6,644 nucleotides of DNA from Gammaproteobacteria bacterium (lineage in GTDB: Bacteria; Pseudomonadota; Gammaproteobacteria; UBA5335; SLRW01): positions 1 to 6,644 of the forward strand of contig SLRW01000035.1 of NCBI GenBank assembly GCA_007130745.1. Direction: 5' to 3'. The translations under genes were made by a program, and so were the position numbers. Of the stretch, positions 1 to 5,552 are shown piece after piece; position 1 is the stretch's first letter; the number at the start of each line of letters is the position of its first letter. The notes under the pieces were generated by a model. That model saw nothing but the letters and a program-made list of their open reading frames with translations. It did no database searches and was not told where the DNA came from.

Positions 1-1
1 C

Positions 2-145
2 GCCGTCGCCGATGATGCGCAGGCCGGTGAAGCTCAGCAGCCTGAACAGGCCTCTGAAGACGCGGCGCAACCGGAAGCAGATGACAGCGCCGGGGAAGCA
101 GACGACAAACCTGAAGCGGACAGCGAAGAAGACAAGAAATCCTGA
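2..145 (+). CDS. C-terminal end of an unidentified protein with an acidic tail (partial, 5' end outside window)
   Basis: This frame is open from base 2 to a TGA at 143-145, giving the last 47 residues of a protein that starts left of the window. The stretch is almost entirely A, E, D, Q, P, S, G and K, with no hydrophobic core residues, so it is a disordered, strongly acidic tail rather than a folded domain. It contains three imperfect copies of the motif EADD/EADS. The codon frame is supported by the acidic-repeat periodicity and by the rho-independent terminator placed about 35 bp after the stop. Such tails occur on several unrelated bacterial proteins (some ribosomal proteins, chaperones, RNA-binding proteins), so the product cannot be named from this piece. 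I am fairly sure it is coding and have no view on function. Confidence 0.7.
   Translation, partial: AVADDAQAGEAQQPEQASEDAAQPEADDSAGEADDKPEADSEEDKKS
74..124 (+). repeat. Three imperfect 12-nt coding repeats (EADD / EADD / EADS)
   Basis: Copies begin at 74 (GAAGCAGATGAC), 95 (GAAGCAGACGAC) and 113 (GAAGCGGACAGC). They are spaced 21 and 18 nt apart, so all are in the same reading frame. They encode the acidic repeats of the preceding gene's tail and probably arose by small in-frame duplications. Confidence 0.6.
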
Positions 146-176
146 AGCGTATTCAGCTTTAATGAATCAGCGCTTC
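144..176 (+). other. Imperfect hairpin overlapping the stop codon of the first gene
   Basis: The outer arms GAAGCG (144-149) and CGCTTC (171-176) are perfect reverse complements. An inner stem ATTCA (151-155) / TGAAT (163-167) closes a 7-nt loop (156-162). A small internal loop (T150 opposite CAG 168-170) separates the two stems. No T-run follows, so it is not a terminator by itself. It sits four bases before a true terminator and could protect the mRNA 3' end or assist termination. Confidence 0.5.
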
Positions 177-179
177 CTT

Positions 180-213
180 AAAACCCCGCCAGGCAACTGA
201 CCGGGGTTTTTTT
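180..213 (+). terminator. Rho-independent terminator, probably bidirectional
   Basis: The arms AAAACCCCG (180-188) and CGGGGTTTT (202-210) form a perfect 9-bp stem around a 13-nt loop, and a run of seven T covers 207-213. It ends transcription of the acidic-tail gene. The A-run on the left arm supplies a shorter U-tract for transcripts coming from zur on the opposite strand, whose stop is at 227, so it probably serves both convergent genes. Confidence 0.9.
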
Positions 214-226
214 ATGCCTGCCTGCT

Positions 227-733
227 TTACTGCTGCCGCCGGCACTGTGGGCACAGGCCGCTGAGTTCAATGGTGGGGGTTTCTATCTCGAAGCCCAGCG
301 CTCGTGCGTCGTCGGTCAGTGCTTGCACGGCACGATCACTGTGCAGTTCCCTGGCCGCGCCGCAACTGCGGCAGATCAGGAACTGTCCCTGGTGATGATC
401 AGCCGGGTGTGCACAGCCGACAAAGGCGTTTTGTGAAGCGATGCGATGGACCAGTCCCTGCTCCATGAGAAAGCCCAGCGCCCGGTAGACCGTGGGGGGT
501 GCCGCGCCGGGTTCATGCTCGCGGTACATATCGAGCAGGGCATAAGCGCCCATCGGTTGATGATTGCTCCAGATCAGCCGGAGGATGCGCTTTCTGACGG
601 GTGTCAGGCGCACACCACGCTGACGGCAGATGGCTTCGGCATCACGAATGGCCTGGTCAATACAGGCCTTGTGATCATGCTTTTTCCAGGCGGGATCTTC
701 ACCGGCAACCGGATTATATTCGTGCGCGGCCAT
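227..733 (-). CDS. zur: Zinc uptake regulator Zur (Fur family transcriptional repressor)
   Basis: Zur represses zinc-uptake genes when cytoplasmic zinc is sufficient by binding palindromic operators as a dimer. The protein is 168 aa if started at ATG 733, which has a GGAG six bases upstream. An upstream in-frame ATG at 784 would add 17 residues unlike the family and lacks that site. Residues about 30-100 form the winged helix, with the family-typical recognition segment PPTVYRAL (79-86). The C-terminal half carries two CxxC pairs, C121/C124 and C161/C164, matching the structural zinc site. H96, C107, H113 and E129 fall where E. coli Zur has its regulatory zinc ligands (H77, C88, H96, E111). 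This ligand set separates it from Fur, which usually lacks that cysteine, and from PerR. The gene is convergent with the left-hand gene and divergent from the SDR operon. No znuABC genes are visible here. Confidence 0.93.
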   Translation of the reverse strand: MAAHEYNPVAGEDPAWKKHDHKACIDQAIRDAEAICRQRGVRLTPVRKRILRLIWSNHQPMGAYALLDMYREHEPGAAPPTVYRALGFLMEQGLVHRIASQNAFVGCAHPADHHQGQFLICRSCGAARELHSDRAVQALTDDARALGFEIETPTIELSGLCPQCRRQQ

Positions 734-797
734 GGCCGGCTCCACTGCTATGATAGGGCTTGTCTGCAATCTTAATACGAACACCTTCGCCTATAAA

Positions 798-842
798 GCC
801 GGTTATCACCACCGCGGTCATTGGCATCAGGGCGTAACCGGC
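798..842 (+). repeat. 8-bp perfect inverted repeat in the leader of the SDR gene
   Basis: GCCGGTTA at 798-805 is the exact reverse complement of TAACCGGC at 835-842, with 29 nt between. An 8-bp palindrome ACCGCGGT sits in the loop at 811-818. In RNA it could form a stem ending 15 nt before the ribosome binding site; in DNA the arms could be a spaced operator. Function is unknown. Confidence 0.45.
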
Positions 843-857
843 AGCGCAGGTCTGAGA

Positions 858-863
858 GGGAGG
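858..863 (+). promoter_or_regulatory. Ribosome binding site deciding the start of the SDR gene
   Basis: GGGAGG ends five bases before ATG 869 and only two bases before ATG 866. The spacing favours 869, although the two starts differ by a single Met. The more upstream in-frame ATG at 821 would add an Arg-rich segment and run through the leader repeat, so it is unlikely. Confidence 0.65.
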
Positions 864-868
864 CGATG

Positions 869-1846
869 ATGACAGTGCAGCATGTCGTGCTGGTGACAGG
901 TGCCGCCGGCTTTGTCGGCGCCAGAGTAACTGCAAGGCTTGCCGCCACGTCAGGCGTACGCGTGGTCGCCACTGACCTGCGCCCGCCGGAGGCGCCACAA
1001 TGGCCGGATACGGTGCGCTTTGAGGCGCTGGATATTCGCGATCCGGCGCTGGCCGAACTAATGAGTGAGGCGCAGGTTACTTCGGTGGTGCATCTGGCCT
1101 CGGTGGTGACCCCGCCGCCCGGCATGAGCCGGGAGGTACAGGAAACAATCGATGTGGGGGGCACGGGCAATGTGCTGGCGGCCTGTCGCCAGGCAGGCGT
1201 GGCCCACCTCACGGTTACCAGCAGCGGGGCAGCCTATGGCTATCATGCCGATAACCGCGTGCCGCTGTGCGAAACGGATGCCCTGCGGGGCAATGCGGCC
1301 TTTGCCTATGCCGATCACAAGCGACGTGTTGAGCAAATGCTGGCTCAGTGGCGAGACGAGTATCCGCAGCTCAAGCAACTGGTGCTGCGCCCCGGGACGA
1401 TCCTGGGGACGGGGGTCAATAATCAGATTACCGGGTTGTTTGAGCGCCCGTTTTTGCTGGGTGTGGCAGGCAGCGACAGCCCCTTTGTGTTTATTCGCGA
1501 TGAGGATGTGGTCAATATTATCGTGCGCGGGGTGCTGGAGCAGTGCACCGGGATCTATAATCTGGCAGGCGAGGGTTGGCTGGGGATGCGGGAATTGGCC
1601 CGCCTGCTGGGCAAGCCGCTGTTGCCTGTGCCGGCCGCTGTGATCCGGGGGATGATCCGGTTGCTGAGTTTGCTCCGGCTGACGCGGCTGGAGCCGGCGC
1701 AGGTGGATTTTCTGCGTTATCGTCCGGTGCTGGATAATACGGCGCTGCGTGAAAGTTTCGGCTATACCCCGGTACCCAGCCGGGAGGTTTTTTTGCAGTG
1801 GGCACAGGGCCGCGGGCTGCTGGACAAAAGTGATCCCGGACCGTGA
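869..1846 (+). CDS. NAD-dependent epimerase/dehydratase family protein (extended SDR)
   Basis: The 325-aa protein is an extended short-chain dehydrogenase/reductase, the family of nucleotide-sugar epimerases, dehydratases and related NAD(P)-dependent enzymes. The N-terminal Rossmann motif G11-x-x-G14-x-x-G17 is clear. D36 at the end of the second strand favours NAD over NADP. The LDIRD segment (54-58) matches the adenine-contacting position, and HLAS (75-78) is the usual loop after strand 4. The active site is visible as SSGAAYG (118-124) with the catalytic pair Y147-x-x-x-K151. RPGTILG (174-180) is the family's substrate-domain motif. The more variable C-terminal substrate domain does not reveal the substrate. 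It is the first gene of a three-gene operon and its TGA overlaps the GTG start of the transporter gene. Family assignment is sure; a specific reaction cannot be given. Confidence 0.9.
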   Translation: MTVQHVVLVTGAAGFVGARVTARLAATSGVRVVATDLRPPEAPQWPDTVRFEALDIRDPALAELMSEAQVTSVVHLASVVTPPPGMSREVQETIDVGGTGNVLAACRQAGVAHLTVTSSGAAYGYHADNRVPLCETDALRGNAAFAYADHKRRVEQMLAQWRDEYPQLKQLVLRPGTILGTGVNNQITGLFERPFLLGVAGSDSPFVFIRDEDVVNIIVRGVLEQCTGIYNLAGEGWLGMRELARLLGKPLLPVPAAVIRGMIRLLSLLRLTRLEPAQVDFLRYRPVLDNTALRESFGYTPVPSREVFLQWAQGRGLLDKSDPGP

Positions 1847-2610
1847 CAGGTTTGCTGGCGGAGGTGTTGGGGTGGCCCCTGCTGTGGCTGGCGGTGATCG
1901 TGTTCGGCGCTTATACCACCCAGGCGATGACCGGTTTCGGCAGTATTATTATTGCCCTGGCGCTGGGCGCCCATCTCTACCCCCTGCAGCAGTTGTTGCC
2001 GGTGCTGGTGGCCCTGAATGTCCCCCTGTGCCTGTATCTGGTGATCAGGCATCGCCGGCATCTGCAAGGGCGTCTGCTGGCCCGTGAAATCCTGCCCTGG
2101 ATGGGTGCCGGACTGGGTATCGGCGTGTTGTTGGCAGGCGTCATCCGGGGGCAGTGGCTGGAGCAGTTGTTCGGTTTACTGGTGGTGATGCTGGCGGCAT
2201 GGGAATTGTGGCGTATGCGCAGTCAGCAGCCGAAGCCGACGGCCGGTCTGATGGGTATGCGCGCAAGCCTGGGCGGCGCGGGGATTGTGCACGGGCTTTA
2301 TGCCTCCGGCGGGCCGTTGCTGGTGTATGCGCTGTCGCGTCGGCAGTTGCCGCCTGCCGCCATGCGTTGCACGCTGATGACAGTGTGGCTGATTTTCAAC
2401 ACGACACTGCTGGCGGTGTATATCTGGCGCGGGCAATGGACAGCGGAGGCTGTGGCTCAGACCCTGTTGTTGTTGCCCCTGATTCCGCCGGGAATCGTGC
2501 TGGGGGAATGGCTGCACACTCGTATTTCTGTACGTGGATACTATCTTTTGCTGCAGATCTTGTTGCTGGTTTCCGGGATGGCCCTGATACTCGGGGCCAC
2601 CGGGGCCTGA
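1843..2610 (+). CDS. TSUP (TauE/SafE) family membrane transporter
   Basis: The 255-aa protein is very hydrophobic, with about eight predicted membrane segments (roughly 12-28, 32-48, 51-68, 83-101, 106-123, 176-195, 203-222 and 233-251) and a short basic loop after residue 123. The two halves resemble each other in the way expected of the duplicated TauE/SafE (former DUF81) module: TGFGSIIIALALG near 30-42 in the first half and HGLYASGGPLLVYAL near 150-163 in the second. Characterised family members move sulfite, sulfoacetate or related organosulfur anions, and thiosulfate, across the inner membrane, but most members are uncharacterised. The GTG start (1843) overlaps the SDR stop as GTGA and has no strong ribosome binding site of its own, so translation is probably coupled to the SDR gene. 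The FMO gene follows after 16 bp. Substrate and direction of transport are not determined by the sequence. Confidence 0.88.
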   Translation: MTGLLAEVLGWPLLWLAVIVFGAYTTQAMTGFGSIIIALALGAHLYPLQQLLPVLVALNVPLCLYLVIRHRRHLQGRLLAREILPWMGAGLGIGVLLAGVIRGQWLEQLFGLLVVMLAAWELWRMRSQQPKPTAGLMGMRASLGGAGIVHGLYASGGPLLVYALSRRQLPPAAMRCTLMTVWLIFNTTLLAVYIWRGQWTAEAVAQTLLLLPLIPPGIVLGEWLHTRISVRGYYLLLQILLLVSGMALILGATGA

Positions 2611-2614
2611 ATGC

Positions 2615-2620
2615 GGGAGG
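2615..2620 (+). promoter_or_regulatory. Ribosome binding site of the FMO gene
   Basis: GGGAGG lies six bases before ATG 2627, an ideal position that fixes this start. It is the strongest ribosome binding site inside the operon, so the FMO gene can initiate independently of the transporter gene ending at 2610. Confidence 0.8.
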
Positions 2621-2626
2621 AAAGGC

Positions 2627-3949
2627 ATGAGTGGCGAGGAAAATCCGGTGACTGATCGCTCGCAGCGTTACGCCGTTATCGGCGCCGGTCCGGCCGGGTT
2701 GTCAGGCGCGCGTAACTTGCAGCGTTTCGGTGTGCCCTTTGATGGTTTTGAGGCACACAGTGATGTGGGCGGGCTGTGGGACATCAATAACCCCCGCAGC
2801 ACCGTCTACGAGTCGGCACACCTGATTTCTTCCAAAGAAATGACGGAGTTTGCCGAATTTCCCATGCCGGAAGATACGCCGGATTATCCTGATCACGTCA
2901 TGCTGAGCCGCTATTTCCGGGACTTTGCCCGCCACTTCAATTTGTATGAACACTACCGTTTTGACGCGGCCGTGGCACGGGTATGGCCCGAGGATGAAGC
3001 GGCCACTTGCTGGTTGTTGCGGCTGGCCAGCGGTGAAACGTTTCGCTATCGCGGGGTATTGATTGCCAACGGAACCCTTTCCGAGCCCAATAGACCAGAT
3101 TTCAGGGGGGAATTTGCCGGCCGCCTGATGCACAGCAGTGAGTACAAGTCAGCGTGTGTATTCGACGATCAGCGGGTATTGATCGTAGGCGCCGGCAATA
3201 GTGGTTGCGATATCGCCGTGGATGCCCTGCACCGGGCGAAGCAGGTGGATATGAGCCTGCGCCGCGGCTATCACTTTGTGCCCAAGTATATGCTGGGCAA
3301 GCCGGCAGATCAGCTCGGTGGCGGGCTGCCTCTGCCGCGTTCCCTCAAGCAGCGCGTGGATCGTTTCCTGCTGCGGCTGTTTACCGGCAACCCGGAACGC
3401 TTCGGCTTTCCGCGCCCGGATCATGCCCTGTATGAGTCCCATCCCATTGTTAATTCGCTGGTGCTCTACCATGCCGGTCATGGCGACCTGGGTGTGCGCG
3501 GCGATATCCGGGAATTTGACGGGCATACCGTGCGCTTTATTGACGGCAACGAGGCAGACTATGATCTGGTGCTGCTGGCCACTGGCTACAAGTTACATTA
3601 TCCCTTTATTGAGCGTGAGCATCTCAACTGGCAGGGCGCTTCACCGTCGCTGTATCTGAACGTATTCCATCCCGAATACGACAATCTGTTTGTGCTGGGT
3701 ATGGTCGAGGCCACCGGGCTGGGCTGGCAGGGCCGGCATGAACAGGCCGAGATGGTGGCGCGTTTCCTCGCAGCCCATGAGCGCGACACGGCCGCGGCCG
3801 AGTGGGTGCGCCGGCGCAAGGCCGACGGCAATCCCGACCTCAGCGGCGGCTATCGCTATCTCAAGCTCGACCGAATGGCCTATTACGTGCACAAGGACAC
3901 TTATCTGCGCGAAGTGCGGCGGGTCAACCGGGCGCTGGCACGCCAGTAA
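2627..3949 (+). CDS. Flavin-containing monooxygenase (class B, FMO type)
   Basis: The 440-aa protein has the complete class B monooxygenase layout. GAGPAG (19-24) is the FAD-binding Rossmann motif and GGLW (48-51) the usual second FAD contact. The family fingerprint F163-x-G165-x-x-x-H169-x-x-x-Y173-K174 follows, then GAGNSG (188-193) for NADPH and ATGY (318-321) near the C-terminal FAD contact. The Y-K ending of the fingerprint is the FMO version; Baeyer-Villiger enzymes have W there. Enzymes of this type use FAD, NADPH and O2 to add one oxygen to a soft nucleophile such as a tertiary amine or thioether. Length is normal for bacterial members (about 440-460 aa), and no signal peptide or membrane anchor is seen, so it should be cytoplasmic. 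It is the last gene of the SDR-TSUP-FMO operon. The actual substrate is unknown; a trimethylamine, thioether or N-hydroxylating role are all possible. Confidence 0.92.
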   Translation: MSGEENPVTDRSQRYAVIGAGPAGLSGARNLQRFGVPFDGFEAHSDVGGLWDINNPRSTVYESAHLISSKEMTEFAEFPMPEDTPDYPDHVMLSRYFRDFARHFNLYEHYRFDAAVARVWPEDEAATCWLLRLASGETFRYRGVLIANGTLSEPNRPDFRGEFAGRLMHSSEYKSACVFDDQRVLIVGAGNSGCDIAVDALHRAKQVDMSLRRGYHFVPKYMLGKPADQLGGGLPLPRSLKQRVDRFLLRLFTGNPERFGFPRPDHALYESHPIVNSLVLYHAGHGDLGVRGDIREFDGHTVRFIDGNEADYDLVLLATGYKLHYPFIEREHLNWQGASPSLYLNVFHPEYDNLFVLGMVEATGLGWQGRHEQAEMVARFLAAHERDTAAAEWVRRRKADGNPDLSGGYRYLKLDRMAYYVHKDTYLREVRRVNRALARQ

Positions 3950-3973
3950 GTTCGGGTTTCGCGGCCGATTGTA

Positions 3974-4771
3974 TCAGGGCGCGTAGGCTATCCAGTCGTG
4001 ACTGTCGTCGCCGTACACCAGGAAGGTGGGGTTGAGTACGGATTCGCCCCGGTTGTAGCGCAGCGGTTTTCCGGCGACGTCCACCACCTGCCCGCCGGCA
4101 GCCTCGACAATGGCCTGGGCTGCGGCTGTATCCCATTCGCTGGTGGGACCGAAGCGGGGATAGATGTCGGCTTCGCCTTCCGCCACCAGGCAAAATTTCA
4201 GCGAGCTGCCGATGGAGCGCACGGTGTGCTCGCCCATGGCATCCAGGTATTGCTGCAATTCCGGCGTCTTGTGGCTGCGGCTGGCCACCGCCACCTTGGG
4301 TCCGTCGCCGAGGGGCCGCACCCGTATGGGTTCCGCTGCAGCATTCCCCTGGCGCCGCCAGGCGCCGTCTTCCTTGCTGCCGTGATAGGCCAGCCCCTGG
4401 GCCGGGACAGTCACTACGCCGAGTACGGGGTGCCCGTGTTCAATCAAGGCGATGTTGACGGTGAACTCACCATTGCGCTTGATGAATTCCCGGGTGCCGT
4501 CCAGCGGGTCGACTAGCCAGTAGCGCTCCCAGCCCAGGCGTTCCTCTGTGCTGATGTCGGCCGATTCTTCGGACATCACCGGAATTTCCGGGCTAAGCTC
4601 GTGCAGACCCTTTACGATGGTGCGGTGTGATGCCATATCCGCCTGTGTCAGTGGTGAGTCATCGCTCTTGTCTTGCACATCGAAATCGGTGTTGTAGATT
4701 TCCAGGATGGCCTGGTCGGCCTCGCGGGCCAGCCGGACCAGGGCTTCGATCAATTCCTGCGACTGCGGCAT
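3974..4771 (-). CDS. cysQ: 3'(2'),5'-bisphosphate nucleotidase CysQ
   Basis: CysQ removes the 3' phosphate of adenosine 3',5'-bisphosphate (PAP), the by-product of PAPS reduction in sulfate assimilation, giving AMP and preventing PAP build-up. The 265-aa length is normal. It belongs to the inositol-monophosphatase fold: SDDSPLTQAD (36-45) is the N-terminal CysQ signature, E68/E69 in SEES and D88-P-L-D91-G-T (88-93) are metal ligands of the Mg-dependent active site, and W213-D214 in WDTAAA is the second family motif with the last metal ligand. The ATG at 4771 has AAGGAG ten bases upstream (4782-4787), a slightly long but workable spacing. It is convergent with the FMO gene (24 bp apart, no terminator visible) and divergent from the YrfG-like gene. 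No key residue is missing. Confidence 0.95.
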   Translation of the reverse strand: MPQSQELIEALVRLAREADQAILEIYNTDFDVQDKSDDSPLTQADMASHRTIVKGLHELSPEIPVMSEESADISTEERLGWERYWLVDPLDGTREFIKRNGEFTVNIALIEHGHPVLGVVTVPAQGLAYHGSKEDGAWRRQGNAAAEPIRVRPLGDGPKVAVASRSHKTPELQQYLDAMGEHTVRSIGSSLKFCLVAEGEADIYPRFGPTSEWDTAAAQAIVEAAGGQVVDVAGKPLRYNRGESVLNPTFLVYGDDSHDWIAYAP

Positions 4772-4781
4772 TGGGATACTG

Positions 4782-4787
4782 CTCCTT
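4782..4787 (-). promoter_or_regulatory. Ribosome binding site of cysQ
   Basis: The complement reads AAGGAG, ten bases before the ATG ending at 4771. It overlaps the start region of the divergent nucleotidase gene, so the promoter of cysQ must lie inside the coding region of that gene. Confidence 0.6.
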
Positions 4788-4793
4788 TATAAT
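4788..4793 (+). promoter_or_regulatory. Consensus -10 box TATAAT for the YrfG-like gene
   Basis: A perfect TATAAT lies eight bases before ATG 4802. There is no convincing -35 hexamer at the right distance and no TGN extension. If used, transcription would start at about 4800-4802, that is, at the start codon itself. Confidence 0.45.
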
Positions 4794-4801
4794 GGTTGGC
4801 G

Positions 4802-5536
4802 ATGACTACACACCGGAGAAATGAACTGCTTTCTGACGCCGCCGTGGTGGACTGGCGACGGGTGGATACCGTGGTGCTGGACATGGACGGCACGCTTCTG
4901 GATCTGCACTTTGACGACTTTTTCTGGGGCGAGTATTTGCCGCGTTGCTTTGCCGAGCGCGAGGGGCTGGATCTGGCCAGCGCACGCCGGCGCATGCGCC
5001 CCTGGTTTGAGGCGGTGGAAGGCACTCTGGACTGGTACTGTCTGGATCACTGGCAGCAGCGCCTGGGGCTTGATCTGCTGGCGCTCAAGCGGCAGGTAGC
5101 GGACAGGATTGCGGTGTTGCCGCATGTGCCGGAGTTTCTGGCTCGGGTAAATGCTTCGGGCCGTCGGCTGGTACTGGCCACCAACGCGCATCCGGCCAGT
5201 CTGGAGCTCAAGCTCGCGCGCACCGGCATTGGTGAGTATTTTGACCGCCTGATTTCCTCGCATGAATTTGGTGCGGCCAAGGAGAGTTCTTTGTTCTGGC
5301 AGCGTCTTTGTCAGCGCGAGGCAGTGGACGCCGGGCGCACCCTGTTTGTGGATGACAGCCCGCGGGTGCTGCGCAGCGCGCGGGACTTTGGTGTGGGGCA
5401 GGTGCTGGCCATGTGCGCGCCGGATTCCATAGGCACCCGTCGCGAGGTGTCTGGTTTTACCGGTATAGATGATTTTCGCGCCATTACCTGCCTGTTGCCC
5501 GGGCAAACACCGGCGCGCGACGGGGAGCGCAACTGA
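4802..5536 (+). CDS. yrfG: GMP/IMP nucleotidase, HAD family (YrfG-like)
   Basis: The 244-aa protein is a haloacid-dehalogenase-type phosphatase. Motif I is D27-M-D29-G-T in the context VDTVVLDMDGTLLDL, motif II is T127-N128 in ATNAHP, motif III is K160 in AAKE, and motif IV is D184-D185 in FVDDS. The segments WYCLDHW and TNAHP are closely like E. coli YrfG, which dephosphorylates GMP and IMP to nucleosides. Start choice is uncertain. ATG 4802 has no ribosome binding site but sits just after TATAAT; TTG 4796 is in frame upstream; CTG 4826 has CGGAG seven bases before it; ATG 4821 is out of frame. It is divergent from cysQ and convergent with the helicase gene 16 bp away. Relatives usually have about ten fewer residues before motif I, so a start later than 4802 is possible. 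Confidence 0.88.
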   Translation: MTTHRRNELLSDAAVVDWRRVDTVVLDMDGTLLDLHFDDFFWGEYLPRCFAEREGLDLASARRRMRPWFEAVEGTLDWYCLDHWQQRLGLDLLALKRQVADRIAVLPHVPEFLARVNASGRRLVLATNAHPASLELKLARTGIGEYFDRLISSHEFGAAKESSLFWQRLCQREAVDAGRTLFVDDSPRVLRSARDFGVGQVLAMCAPDSIGTRREVSGFTGIDDFRAITCLLPGQTPARDGERN

Positions 5537-5552
5537 ACGTGCCGGCATGGCC

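Larger units (their letters stand above)
734..868. promoter_or_regulatory. Divergent intergenic region between zur and the SDR-TSUP-FMO operon
   Basis: This 135-bp stretch must contain the promoters of both flanking genes. On the + strand TATAAA at 792-797 is a possible -10 box, but no good -35 lies 16-18 bp upstream. On the - strand TATCAT (complement of 749-754) is a possible -10 for zur, again with a poor -35. An inverted repeat (798-842) lies between the + strand -10 candidate and the ribosome binding site of the SDR gene. I see no clear Zur box of the GTTATANTATAAC type, only a degenerate GCTATGATAGGGC at 747-759. Confidence 0.45.

Noticed and set aside
12..200. 62-aa + strand ORF, Arg/Lys-rich
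   Set aside because: It runs through the stop of the acidic-tail gene, the first hairpin and most of the terminator stem-loop. Its composition is the off-frame reading of GAA/GCA/GAC repeats.
747..759. GCTATGATAGGGC as a Zur operator
   Set aside because: Only part of the GTTATANTATAAC pattern is present and the second half-site is broken, so I do not call it a binding site.
446..775. 109-aa + strand ORF opposite zur
   Set aside because: It lies mostly inside zur on the other strand, has no recognisable motif and no ribosome binding site, and zur is unmistakable.
4821..5099. 92-aa + strand ORF starting at ATG 4821 behind CGGAG
   Set aside because: It is out of frame with the HAD protein and Trp/Cys-rich, as shadow frames are, and the spacing to CGGAG is only two bases.
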